A DNA stretch of 13,012 nt. It comes from Syntrophomonadaceae bacterium (GTDB taxonomy: Bacteria; Bacillota; Syntrophomonadia; Syntrophomonadales; Syntrophomonadaceae). The notes under the pieces were generated by a model, which was given only the letters and a program-made list of their open reading frames with translations, was not told the DNA's origin and did no database searches. Numbering within the stretch: the stretch's first letter is position 1; each line of letters starts with the position of its first letter. The stretch covers positions 1 through 13,012 of the forward strand of contig JAUNBV010000043.1 in the NCBI GenBank assembly GCA_030526885.1, in the 5' to 3' direction. A program made the translations under genes and the position numbers. Below are positions 1 to 7,269 of the stretch, in pieces.

Positions 1-1
1 G

Positions 2-361
2 ATGATGCCGGTCCCCACTGAGGAGGCGGCGCTCGCGGTCGAAAATATCGCCATCCCGTGGGATAGGCATGATGCTTTCATGTCCGCGCTGGCCGCCGAT
101 ATACGGGACCTGCCCGGCTATGAGCCCAATTACGGTTATACCAACAAATACTATGACGATTTCAACGGCGAGCTGCGCATGCATTGGATGAACCCGGAAC
201 TGCCCCGCGATAATCTGTATTTCCACGACAGCTACGCCATGCCCCTGAACCGCAATTATTCAAACATCCTGGCTTTTCTGAACAGCGAAGGGCTGATCGA
301 CGCCACCTTTTATCGGGATATCTTAGATTATTACTACGCTGCCGCGGCGGCGCGGCCATAA
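2..361 (+). CDS. Unrecognised protein, probably the C-terminal end of a longer gene
   Basis: The frame is open from the first bases and ends at TAA (359-361). Two ATG codons sit at 2 and 5, but only one base precedes them, so no ribosome site can be judged and the gene may well begin outside the window. The 119 visible residues are soluble, with no membrane segment. They are rich in Tyr, Asp and Asn in the middle (NKYYDDFNGELRMHW near residues 48-62) and end in a short Ala-rich tail. I do not recognise the family. A convincing terminator follows directly, which supports this being a real gene that ends a transcription unit. Confidence 0.6.
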   Translation: MMPVPTEEAALAVENIAIPWDRHDAFMSALAADIRDLPGYEPNYGYTNKYYDDFNGELRMHWMNPELPRDNLYFHDSYAMPLNRNYSNILAFLNSEGLIDATFYRDILDYYYAAAAARP

Positions 362-382
362 ACGCCTGAACCATCCCCCCTG

Positions 383-419
383 CCGGGCCTGTGGATTATG
401 ACGCAGGCCCGGTTTTTTT
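383..419 (+). terminator. Rho-independent terminator
   Basis: The perfect 9-bp arms CCGGGCCTG (383-391) and CAGGCCCGG (404-412) enclose a 12-base loop and are followed by seven T residues (413-419). It lies 21 bases after the stop codon of the first gene and ends that transcript before the MutS-like gene. Confidence 0.9.
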
Positions 420-423
420 ATTG

Positions 424-455
424 TTGTAGGAATTATCCCCCGCATTGTGTATAAT
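424..455 (+). promoter_or_regulatory. Likely promoter of the MutS-like gene (TATAAT box)
   Basis: A perfect TATAAT lies at 450-455. The nearest -35-like hexamer, TTGTAG (424-429), is 20 bases upstream, so the -35 match is weak. The expected transcription start, around 462, falls between the terminator and the ribosome site at 483-490. This order fits a promoter and argues against translation starting at the GTG at 447, which would sit beside the -10 box. Confidence 0.55.
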
Positions 456-482
456 TTATTAAGGTATAAACTGACGCCGCTT

Positions 483-490
483 AGGGAGGA
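483..490 (+). promoter_or_regulatory. Ribosome binding site that decides a TTG start
   Basis: AGGGAGGA sits seven bases before TTG (498-500), which is in frame with the MutS-like gene. No such site precedes the in-frame GTG at 447. Confidence 0.8.
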
Positions 491-497
491 ATATTTT

Positions 498-2357
498 TTG
501 GAGCAGAGCAGGGAGTTTGAGCGCCGCGCGGAGCGTTTTCAGAAGGCGGAGCGGGCTTTGGATAAACAATTTCGCCGGGTCAGCAATATGCGGCTGGCGG
601 TGTTTCTGCTGGGATTGGCCGCCGCCATACTGGGCTATTCTTACTGTAACGCGTTATGGGGGTCGCTGGCGCTGGTAGTCACGGTGGGGCTGTTTGCGGT
701 GCTGGTGGTGCGCCATCAGCATATAGCCGGCGAGCGCGACCGCTATGCCGCGCTGGCGGCTATCAACCAGCAAAACATCAGGCGCATTACCGGCGAGGGC
801 TGGGACGGATTCTTGCTCACCGGCGAGGAATTCAGCGACGGCCAGCACCCTTACAGCGATGATTTGAATCTCTTTGGCCACGCCTCGTTATTCCAGTGGC
901 TCAATACCACCCACAGCTGGCATGGGCGCGGCTACCTGCGCAACCTGCTGGCCGATCCCGATCGCAGCCTGGCCGCTATTCGCCGCCGCCAGGAAGCGGT
1001 GAAGGAACTGGCGCGGGAACTGGAGTTCTGCCAGGAACTGCAGGCGCTGGGCCTTAACGCGCAACAGGTGCACGATGACCCGGAGAAACTGTTTGCCATA
1101 TGCGAGCAGGAGCGGGGCTTTTTCCGATATCCCTGGCTGCGGCTGATGATTATTGCCCTGCCCATCTTTACCATCACCGTGTGGGTGGGCTGGTTTTACA
1201 ACCGCGCCGCCGAATATCTGCTGCTGGGCTGCGGCCTGCTGCTGCTGCACATGCTGATAAACCTGGTCGGCTTTTCCAAGGTGAGCGAACGCCTTTCGGT
1301 GGTGGGCGATTTCCGTGAGCGTATCCGCCATTATCAGCGTTTCTTTGAACTCTTGGAGCCCAAGAGTTTTGTTGCGCCGCTTTTAATCGAACTGCGCCAT
1401 CAACTGCTCGACCAAAAGGTATTGGCTTCGCAGGCCATCCGCCGCCTGGATTCGCTGTCCGGCTTAATCGAGATGCGCAGCAACCCCATCGTGCATTTCG
1501 TGGTCAATGTGGTGCTGTTTTGGGACTTTCATTGTGTTTTCAGCCTGGATCGCTGGCGGCAGGCTAACGGCGCAAGGGTGCGTCCCTGGGTCGAAACGCT
1601 GGGCCGCATCGAAGCTTTAAGCAGTCTGGCTATGGTGGCCCAGATCAATCCGCATTGGGCCTGGCCGGAATTCAGCGACATCCCGGTGCAGTTTGAGGCC
1701 ATGGGGCTGGGCCATCCCCTGCTGCCGGCGGAGCGCTGCGTGGTGAACAATGTGGAGCTGAACGACAAGATACTGGTCATCACCGGTTCCAATATGGCCG
1801 GCAAGACCACCCTGCTGCGCACGGTGGGCGCCAATCTGGTGCTGGCCTACGCCGGGGCGCCGGTGTGCGCGGTCAGCCTGCGCTGCTCGGTGATGAACCT
1901 GCATACCTCCATGCGCATTCAGGACGACCTGCACAGCGGCATTTCCACCTTTTACGCCGAATTGCTGCGCATCCGCTCCATTCTGGACGATTCCCGCCGC
2001 CAGCAGCCGCTGCTGTTCCTTATCGACGAGGTGTTCCGCGGCACTAATTCCGAGGATCGGGCCCTGGGAGCCAAAAGCGTGGTGCTCAACCTGAACCGGC
2101 CGTGGGTGGTGGGGCTCATCGCCACGCATGACCTGGAAATCTGCGAGCTGGCCGACAGTCATGCCCGTATCCGCAATTATCATTTCATGGAGACTTACGA
2201 AAAAGGCGAAATCCGCTTTGATTATCGCCTGCATACCGGCCGCAGCCAGACCCGCAACGCGCAGTTCCTGATGAAGATGGTGGGTATCGAGATGGCGAGC
2301 GGGGAAACAGCTCAAGCGCCGGGGACGGGCGAGGCGGAGAACGCGGTCAAAAATTAA
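498..2357 (+). CDS. Membrane-anchored MutS-family ATPase (MutS-related protein)
   Basis: This is a 619-residue protein with the C-terminal MutS ATPase domain. Seen: Walker A GSNMAGKTT at about residues 430-438, Walker B LLFLIDE at 505-511 (D510, E511), a STFYAEL segment between them, and the switch histidine in ATHDLE (H544). The N-terminal mismatch-reading domains of true MutS are absent. Instead there are two hydrophobic segments near residues 31-49 and 54-72 and two more near 213-233 and 240-259, so the protein is probably in the membrane. Family knowledge: such short MutS-like proteins are common in Firmicutes and have no firmly known role; they are not the classical repair enzyme. The TTG start is chosen because of the ribosome site at 483-490 and the promoter at 450-455. 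The clamp-like middle (about 90-400) is helical and charged. It appears to be transcribed alone. Confidence 0.88.
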   Translation: MEQSREFERRAERFQKAERALDKQFRRVSNMRLAVFLLGLAAAILGYSYCNALWGSLALVVTVGLFAVLVVRHQHIAGERDRYAALAAINQQNIRRITGEGWDGFLLTGEEFSDGQHPYSDDLNLFGHASLFQWLNTTHSWHGRGYLRNLLADPDRSLAAIRRRQEAVKELARELEFCQELQALGLNAQQVHDDPEKLFAICEQERGFFRYPWLRLMIIALPIFTITVWVGWFYNRAAEYLLLGCGLLLLHMLINLVGFSKVSERLSVVGDFRERIRHYQRFFELLEPKSFVAPLLIELRHQLLDQKVLASQAIRRLDSLSGLIEMRSNPIVHFVVNVVLFWDFHCVFSLDRWRQANGARVRPWVETLGRIEALSSLAMVAQINPHWAWPEFSDIPVQFEAMGLGHPLLPAERCVVNNVELNDKILVITGSNMAGKTTLLRTVGANLVLAYAGAPVCAVSLRCSVMNLHTSMRIQDDLHSGISTFYAELLRIRSILDDSRRQQPLLFLIDEVFRGTNSEDRALGAKSVVLNLNRPWVVGLIATHDLEICELADSHARIRNYHFMETYEKGEIRFDYRLHTGRSQTRNAQFLMKMVGIEMASGETAQAPGTGEAENAVKN

Positions 2358-2464
2358 AGCATTTCTGATTATCCGGGGGAAGGCATTTTTTATTTTTTTC
2401 GGCCCGGTGGCATTGATTATAGGTCAAAGGGGCGCTTGCCAGCGGGTCGGCGGGTGTCCCAAAA

Positions 2465-2495
2465 CGCCGAAAACAGCGCTTTTTACGGCGCTGTT
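2465..2495 (+). promoter_or_regulatory. Hairpin with two mutually exclusive pairings
   Basis: AACAGCGC (2472-2479) pairs perfectly with GCGCTGTT (2488-2495) across an 8-base loop. The upstream CGCCG (2465-2469) can instead pair with CGGCG (2486-2490), and the two pairings share 2488-2490. No T run follows, so this is not an ordinary terminator. It could be a late MutS-gene 3' hairpin or a switch; its role is unknown. Confidence 0.35.
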
Positions 2496-2512
2496 CTCAT
2501 ATATCGAATTCT

Positions 2513-2541
2513 TAGACATTTTATTTTCTCATATCTATATC
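2513..2541 (+). promoter_or_regulatory. Possible promoter for hppA
   Basis: TAGACA (2513-2518, five of six bases of TTGACA) is 17 bases before TATATC (2536-2541, four of six bases of TATAAT). In such A/T-rich sequence a chance match is quite possible. If used, the hppA messenger would have a leader of about 180 bases. Confidence 0.28.
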
Positions 2542-2727
2542 GTCAAGTCAAGCATTAATATGAAATTATTTATGAAAATGCAAGAAAAGGAGCAAAATGG
2601 AGAGGAAATCTGCTCACAGTAATTCACAGCATGAATTTGGGCAAATTTCGGCTTTCGTTTATGGACATTAACGGGTATCATGGCTATGCGTTAAAAATAA
2701 TTAATTTGAAAAGGAGTGAATGACCAA

Positions 2728-5169
2728 ATGGATTTGTCAATCAGGCGAGTATTCGGCAAATCAGTCGCCATCATACTGGCGGCAATCGCTTTTCTGGCCA
2801 TGGGAGCGCAGCTGGCGCTGGCCGGCGAGGCCAACATCCAGCTTCCCGCGCTGGAGCAAAGTCAGATGAATCTGCTGTATATCGGCATCGTAGTCTGCGT
2901 TTTGGGTATGCTGTTCGGTTTGTATCAGTATAGAAAGGTAGTGAAATTCCCCGCTCACCGCACTATGCTGGAAGTAGCAGGCACCATCTATGAGACCTGC
3001 AAGACCTATCTCATCCAGCAGGGCAAATTCCTCTGCATCCTGTTCGTGTTCATCGGCGTGTGTATCGCCTTTTATTTCGGCTTCCTGTCCCAAATGGGAC
3101 TGGGCAATGTGCTGTTTATACTTATGTGGACGGTCATCGGCATCCTCGGCTCCTACGCGGTAGCGTGGTACGGTATCCGCATGAACACGCAGGCCAACAG
3201 CCGCACCGCCTTCGCCGGCCTGGAAAAGAAGCCGCTTAAAGTTCTGAATATCGCGCTGGACGCGGGCATGAGCATCGGCGTTTTGCTGGTGTGCGTAGAG
3301 CTTATAATGATGCTGATAATCCTGCTGTTCGTACCCGGCGAGCTGGCCGGAGCGAGCTTCATCGGATTTGCCATCGGTGAGTCGCTGGGCGCTTCCGCGC
3401 TGCGCATAGCCGGCGGTATCTTTACCAAGATCGCGGATATCGGCTCCGACCTGATGAAAATCGTGTTTGGCATTCAGGAAGACGACCCGCGCAACCCCGG
3501 CGTCATAGCGGACTGCACCGGCGATAATGCGGGCGACAGCGTAGGCCCCACCGCCGACGGTTTCGAGACTTACGGCGTCACCGGCGTGGCGCTGGTCACC
3601 TTCATCGTGCTGGCGGTAGCGACTCCCGCGCTGCAAACCGTCCTGCTGACCTGGATATTCGTGATGCGCATCCTGATGGTCATCACCTCCGTGGTGGCTT
3701 TCTATATCAACAAGGGCATCAGCAAGGCCCGTTACAGCAATGTGGTGGATTTGGACTTTGAAAAGCCGCTGGGGCTTTTGGTATGGATTACTTCCCTGCT
3801 GTCCATCGCCGTCACCTATGCCGTCAGCTATATGATGCTGGGACCGGGTTCGGCGGCCCCGCAGGAATTGCAGGGGTTATGGCTGGTGCTGGCTACCATT
3901 ATCTCCTTCGGTACGCTGGGCGCGGCTTTGATTCCCGAATTCACCAAGATATTTACCAGCCCCAAATCCGGCCATGTGGCGGAAGTCGTCAAAGCCTCCC
4001 GCGAGGGCGGCGCTTCCCTGAATATCCTGTCCGGCCTGGTAGCGGGCAACTTCGGCGCCTTCTGGATAGGCATGGTATTCCTGGTGCTGATGTTCGGCGC
4101 TTATGTGGTAAGCGGCAGTATCCCGCCTGAGATCATGAGCTACAGCGCCATCTTTGCCTTCGGCCTGGTGGCCTTCGGCATGCTGGGCATGGGCCCCGTC
4201 ACCATTGCGGTGGACAGCTACGGCCCCGTTACCGACAATGCCCAGTCCATCTACGAGCTGTCCCTGATTGAAGAAGTTCCCGGCATCGCCAAGGAAATCA
4301 AAAAGGATTTCGGCTTTGACCCCGACTTCGACAAGGCCAAGTATTATCTGGAATGCAACGACGGCGCCGGCAATACCTTTAAGGCCACCGCCAAGCCGGT
4401 GCTGATCGGAACCGCCGTGGTGGGCGCCACCACCATGATATTCTCCCTTATCCTGCTCATTGAAGAAGTGCTGGGCGTGGATCCCGCCAGCGTGCTGAAT
4501 ATCCTCAATCCCTATACTATCCTGGGCTTCATCGCCGGCGGCGCGGTCATCTTCTGGTTCACCGGCGCTTCCACCCAGGCGGTCACCACCGGCGCTTACC
4601 GCGCCATCGAGTATATCAAGAAGCATATCAATCTGGACCCCAATTCCGACTCCAAGGCCAATATCGAGAATTCCAAGGAAGTCGTGAAAATCTGTACGCA
4701 GTACGCGCAGTCCGGTATGCTCAACATCTTTATCGCCATCTTCTCCTTCGCGCTGGCCTTCGCTTTCCTGGCCGCGCCCCGCAGCGGGCCCGAAGCGGTA
4801 GCGCTGTTCGTGGCCTACCTCATCTCCATCGCCGTATTCGGCCTGTATCAGGCGGTATTCATGGCTAACGCCGGCGGCTGTTGGGACAACGCCAAGAAGG
4901 TGGTCGAGGTGGATTTACAGGAAAAAGGCACCGCGCTGCACGACGCCACCGTGGTGGGCGACACCGTAGGCGATCCCTTCAAGGACACCTCCTCGGTAGC
5001 GCTGAACCCCATCATCAAGTTCACCACCCTGTTCGGCCTGCTGGCGATGGAGATCGCCATCACCGATGCCTTCAAGGACGTGGCCCCCTTTGTGGGCATG
5101 GTCTTTTTGGCTATCGCCCTGTTCTTCGTATGGAAGTCCTTCTATGGCATGAGGATCAGGAACAACTAA
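2728..5169 (+). CDS. hppA: Membrane-bound, ion-translocating pyrophosphatase (divergent, K+-independent type, probably H+-pumping)
   Basis: This 813-residue membrane protein splits pyrophosphate and pumps cations. Seen: a signal-peptide-like start (hydrophobic about 11-30, ALA-GEA near 30-36), many further membrane segments, and the substrate and Mg motifs: TKIADIGSD (D237, D241), EDDPRNP (E251-D253), IADCTGDNAGD, DSYGPVTDN (D496, D503), WDNAKK and GDTVGDPFKD (744-753). Lysine K552 in GNTFKATAK sits where K+-dependent enzymes have Ala, so K+ independence is expected. In helix 6 the usual gate Glu is Val (V284, eight-residue motif DGFETYGV), whereas helix 5 carries a Glu (E218 in IGESLG). These traits and the length (canonical enzymes have about 660-770 residues) fit the divergent H+-pyrophosphatase group described for Chlorobium and Cellulomonas. 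The ATG at 2728 is preferred: AAAAGGAG ends at 2716, and the in-frame GTG there overlaps that site. Confidence 0.95.
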   Translation: MDLSIRRVFGKSVAIILAAIAFLAMGAQLALAGEANIQLPALEQSQMNLLYIGIVVCVLGMLFGLYQYRKVVKFPAHRTMLEVAGTIYETCKTYLIQQGKFLCILFVFIGVCIAFYFGFLSQMGLGNVLFILMWTVIGILGSYAVAWYGIRMNTQANSRTAFAGLEKKPLKVLNIALDAGMSIGVLLVCVELIMMLIILLFVPGELAGASFIGFAIGESLGASALRIAGGIFTKIADIGSDLMKIVFGIQEDDPRNPGVIADCTGDNAGDSVGPTADGFETYGVTGVALVTFIVLAVATPALQTVLLTWIFVMRILMVITSVVAFYINKGISKARYSNVVDLDFEKPLGLLVWITSLLSIAVTYAVSYMMLGPGSAAPQELQGLWLVLATIISFGTLGAALIPEFTKIFTSPKSGHVAEVVKASREGGASLNILSGLVAGNFGAFWIGMVFLVLMFGAYVVSGSIPPEIMSYSAIFAFGLVAFGMLGMGPVTIAVDSYGPVTDNAQSIYELSLIEEVPGIAKEIKKDFGFDPDFDKAKYYLECNDGAGNTFKATAKPVLIGTAVVGATTMIFSLILLIEEVLGVDPASVLNILNPYTILGFIAGGAVIFWFTGASTQAVTTGAYRAIEYIKKHINLDPNSDSKANIENSKEVVKICTQYAQSGMLNIFIAIFSFALAFAFLAAPRSGPEAVALFVAYLISIAVFGLYQAVFMANAGGCWDNAKKVVEVDLQEKGTALHDATVVGDTVGDPFKDTSSVALNPIIKFTTLFGLLAMEIAITDAFKDVAPFVGMVFLAIALFFVWKSFYGMRIRNN

Positions 5170-5188
5170 GCACCTTTTTGACCCGTAT

Positions 5189-5238
5189 AATAAAGCGCCA
5201 AGGCGGTTTCCGGTGGGAAGCCGCCTTGGTGCTTTATT
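5189..5238. terminator. Bidirectional terminator between hppA and the DUF1540 gene
   Basis: The arms 5189-5211 and 5216-5238 pair over 23 bp, with two G-U pairs in one strand sense, around a 4-base loop. The stem begins with AATAAAGC and ends with GCTTTATT, so each transcript would see a U-containing 3' edge. It lies 19 bases past the hppA stop and 10 bases past the end of the opposing DUF1540 gene, and can end both. Confidence 0.85.
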
Positions 5239-5248
5239 GGCCTTGCCC

Positions 5249-5416
5249 TTAACGATGACGATAATTGGAACACATGGATTCATCCTCCGGAGAACCGTTG
5301 GAGCAGTTGGTGCAGGGCTGCACCACGATGGCGCTCAGCGAACAATAATCACCGGAATGATAATGGACGCAGCTTTCCACCGTACAGCCGATGCTCTGTT
5401 TTCTGCCCACATGCAT
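5249..5416 (-). CDS. DUF1540 family Cys-rich small protein
   Basis: This 55-residue protein is read from ATG (5414-5416 on the plus strand) to TAA at 5249-5251. GGAGGTGAT lies four bases upstream of the ATG (complement of 5421-5429), a very strong ribosome site. The DUF1540 pattern is visible: C11-x4-C16, then HYH (18-20), DYCSL with C25, AIVV (29-32), C35-x2-C38 and C49. Family knowledge: DUF1540 proteins are small, probably metal-binding, common in Clostridia and Bacilli, and without known function; some are made during sporulation. It stands alone between two plus-strand units, facing hppA tail-to-tail and the MBL gene head-to-head. Confidence 0.88.
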   Translation of the reverse strand: MHVGRKQSIGCTVESCVHYHSGDYCSLSAIVVQPCTNCSNGSPEDESMCSNYRHR

Positions 5417-5429
5417 AGTAATCACCTCC

Positions 5430-5451
5430 GGGTTTAGTATGCCCTAAACCC
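5430..5451 (-). promoter_or_regulatory. Inverted repeat directly upstream of the DUF1540 ribosome site
   Basis: GGGTTTAG (5430-5437) and CTAAACCC (5444-5451) are perfect 8-base arms with a 6-base centre. The repeat abuts the GGAGGTGAT ribosome site. It could be an operator or a 5' leader hairpin of the small gene. No clear -35/-10 pair could be assigned on the minus strand. Confidence 0.45.
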
Positions 5452-5522
5452 CGGCCAGTATTTTGCGCGGCGTGGCGCCAAGCCTGCCCGGCGCGGCCAT
5501 TCCTTTTTTCATCATCATGTAC

Positions 5523-5528
5523 TATAAT
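5523..5528 (+). promoter_or_regulatory. TATAAT box, likely promoter of the MBL-glucosaminidase operon
   Basis: A perfect TATAAT stands 36 bases before the ATG at 5564. At 17-base spacing the -35 position (5500-5505, TTCCTT) matches poorly, so the promoter may depend on an activator. Confidence 0.5.
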
Positions 5529-5563
5529 TAGATAAATTGGGACAGGTGAAAGCGGGGATAAGG

Positions 5564-6214
5564 ATGGCAACTATCAAGACCATTCGTCTGGGGGCGTGCA
5601 ATTCGTATCTGGTGATGGAGCGCAAGGCCATTTTAGTGGACTTCGGCTATCCGGGCCATGAGAAGAAGCTGTTGCGCGCGCTGGCGGCGGAGGGGGTAGC
5701 GCCGGGGGATGTGAGTATGCTGTTTCTCACCCACGGCCATGTGGATCACTTTGGCTCGCTGTACGCGCTGAAGCAGTACATCGACGCGCCCATCGCGCTT
5801 TTTGAGCCCGATGTGGAGTATTTCTTAAGCGGCACGCAGGCCAAACTGGTGCCGGTGACGCCCTTTGCCCACGTCGCTACCGCCATTGGCAAAAATTTTG
5901 TCGTTAAAAGGCGTTATGGAATCGTGCCAGAACTCGTATTTACTGATGAATTGGATTTAGCGGACTATGGGGTAGACGGGCGGATCATTCCGACCCCCGG
6001 ACATACCCTGGGTTCGTCTTCGCTGGTTTTGGCGGATGGACGGGCTTTGAGCGGCGACGCGGTATTCCACCGTTTTTTGTGTTTCGGCCCGCTCTCGCCG
6101 CCGCCCTTCCTGCGCAGCGCCAAACTGCACGCCGCCAGCATGGAGCGGCTTTACGCCGCTGGGGCGCACACCTTTTACCCCGGCCACGGCCGGCCGCTGT
6201 CAGTGGTTAAGTAA
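5564..6214 (+). CDS. Metallo-beta-lactamase-fold hydrolase
   Basis: This 216-residue protein has all metal ligands of the two-zinc MBL fold: THGHVDH (H57, H59, D61, H62), H147 in PTPGHTLG, D165 in LSGDAVF and H208 in YPGHG. The short form, with no added domain, resembles the glyoxalase-II-like or generic MBL hydrolases; the substrate cannot be told from sequence. There is no signal peptide, so it is probably cytoplasmic. The ATG at 5564 is preferred because GCGGGG and ATAAGG precede it and the protein then begins just before the first beta strand; a TTG at 5537 and a GTG at 5546 are in-frame alternatives. The next gene starts 24 bases after the stop, suggesting one transcript. Confidence 0.88.
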   Translation: MATIKTIRLGACNSYLVMERKAILVDFGYPGHEKKLLRALAAEGVAPGDVSMLFLTHGHVDHFGSLYALKQYIDAPIALFEPDVEYFLSGTQAKLVPVTPFAHVATAIGKNFVVKRRYGIVPELVFTDELDLADYGVDGRIIPTPGHTLGSSSLVLADGRALSGDAVFHRFLCFGPLSPPPFLRSAKLHAASMERLYAAGAHTFYPGHGRPLSVVK

Positions 6215-6238
6215 ATGAAATTTAAGGAGGGACCGGGC

Positions 6239-7264
6239 ATGGACAGGTTACAAAAGGGGGCTTACATAATCGCGGGGATGGTGATTATGGCGGTGTTCAG
6301 CAGCGGGGTGCTGCCGGCGGTGGCGGCCCTTTTGGAGCGGCAGATTACGGTGCATACGGGGCTTACCATCTTCGTGGAGGGCGTGGAGTTTAAGCCCACC
6401 GACGCCAACGGCGACGCGGTTGAGGCGTTTATCCATAACGGCACCACTTATCTACCGGTGCGCGCGGTGGGCGAGGCGCTGGGGCGCTCGGTATCGTGGG
6501 ACGGCGATAATCACTATGTATATATAAATGCGGCGGCGGGCGCGCTGCCCAGCCGCGGCACCGACGCTTCGCGCCTGGAGGGGCTGCCCCCCACGCTGGA
6601 GGAGGAAACTGCCCCGGCCCAGCCGGTTATTGCCGCTCCCGATGATAGCCTAAGCTTTACCGCCGCCGAAATCGAAACCATGACCATCCTGGGGCCATCG
6701 CGCCTTTCCGCCGACCAGCTCACCGCCCTGGCGCAAAAAAATAACCCCGACGCCCCCGATGTGGCCGCCCTCTATATCGAGATCGGCAACATCTATGGCA
6801 TTCGCGGCGATATCGCCTTCTGTCAGGCGGCCAAGGAGACCGGATGGTGGAAATACGGCGGGCTGGTAGTGCAGCAACAGCACAACTACTGCGGGCTTTA
6901 CGCCACTGGCAACGCTATCGTGGGCGACGAAAGCCTTTATGGCGCCGATCCCGCCCTGGTGTCGCTCATCCCCGGCACGCACGGCGCCTGGTTCGCTACT
7001 CCCGCCGCGGGGGTGGAAGCCCATATCCAGCATTTGTATGCCTATGCCTGCGATGACCCGGTGCCTGCGGGGCGCAAACTCATCGACCCCCGTTTTACCC
7101 TGGTCACCCGCGCCATAGCTCCGCTGTGGTGCGACCTGGGAGGCCGCTGGGCGGTGCCCGGCTATGACCGCGCGCTCTACGGCAGCTACGAGGACGCCTA
7201 TGACGCCGGCCGCACTTACGGCCACAGTATCATCAGCGATTATTACCTGCAGGCCGCCCGGTAA
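6239..7264 (+). CDS. Exported glucosaminidase with N-terminal stalk (copper amine oxidase N-like) domain
   Basis: This 341-residue cell-wall enzyme has an N-terminal membrane or signal segment (about 8-30), a stalk domain (about 35-98, with the hallmark TYLPVRAVGEALG near 70-82), a Pro/Ala linker, and a glucosaminidase-type lysozyme domain (about 155-341). The probable catalytic Glu is E200 in FCQAAKETGWW, followed by NYCGLYATG at about 216-224. Family knowledge: such domains cut the glycan of peptidoglycan (beta-N-acetylglucosaminidase), and the stalk domain is typical of Clostridia surface proteins; copper binding is not implied. ATG 6239 is chosen because AAGGAGG lies eight bases upstream; the in-frame ATG at 6215 has no such site. 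It follows the MBL gene by 24 bases. Its stop codon is five bases from that of the opposing cyclase gene. Confidence 0.85.
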   Translation: MDRLQKGAYIIAGMVIMAVFSSGVLPAVAALLERQITVHTGLTIFVEGVEFKPTDANGDAVEAFIHNGTTYLPVRAVGEALGRSVSWDGDNHYVYINAAAGALPSRGTDASRLEGLPPTLEEETAPAQPVIAAPDDSLSFTAAEIETMTILGPSRLSADQLTALAQKNNPDAPDVAALYIEIGNIYGIRGDIAFCQAAKETGWWKYGGLVVQQQHNYCGLYATGNAIVGDESLYGADPALVSLIPGTHGAWFATPAAGVEAHIQHLYAYACDDPVPAGRKLIDPRFTLVTRAIAPLWCDLGGRWAVPGYDRALYGSYEDAYDAGRTYGHSIISDYYLQAAR

Positions 7265-7269
7265 AGAGA

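Larger units (their letters stand above)
2358..2727 (+). other. Long A/T-rich intergenic leader before hppA, no gene seen
   Basis: These 370 bases are much richer in A and T than the flanking genes. They hold a T-rich run soon after the MutS-like stop (2386-2399) without a clean hairpin before it, a hairpin pair at 2465-2495, a possible promoter at 2513-2541, and the hppA ribosome site at 2709-2716. A 71-codon open frame (2407-2622) begins with GTG, lacks a ribosome site, and is not convincing. I recognise no known riboswitch. Confidence 0.6.

Noticed and set aside
447..497. Upstream GTG start for the MutS-like gene
   Set aside because: It has no ribosome site and lies next to the -10 box, whereas TTG 498 is ideally spaced from AGGGAGGA.
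498..2357. Classical MutS or MutS2 repair protein
   Set aside because: There is no mismatch-binding domain, connector or Smr endonuclease domain, and hydrophobic membrane segments are present.
2407..2622. 71-codon plus-strand open frame in the hppA leader
   Set aside because: It starts with GTG without a ribosome site, crosses the hairpin, and its translation is low in complexity with no family resemblance.
2761..4626. Long minus-strand frames inside hppA (291 and 249 codons)
   Set aside because: They are antisense shadows of a confidently assigned gene, with no ribosome sites or recognisable motifs.
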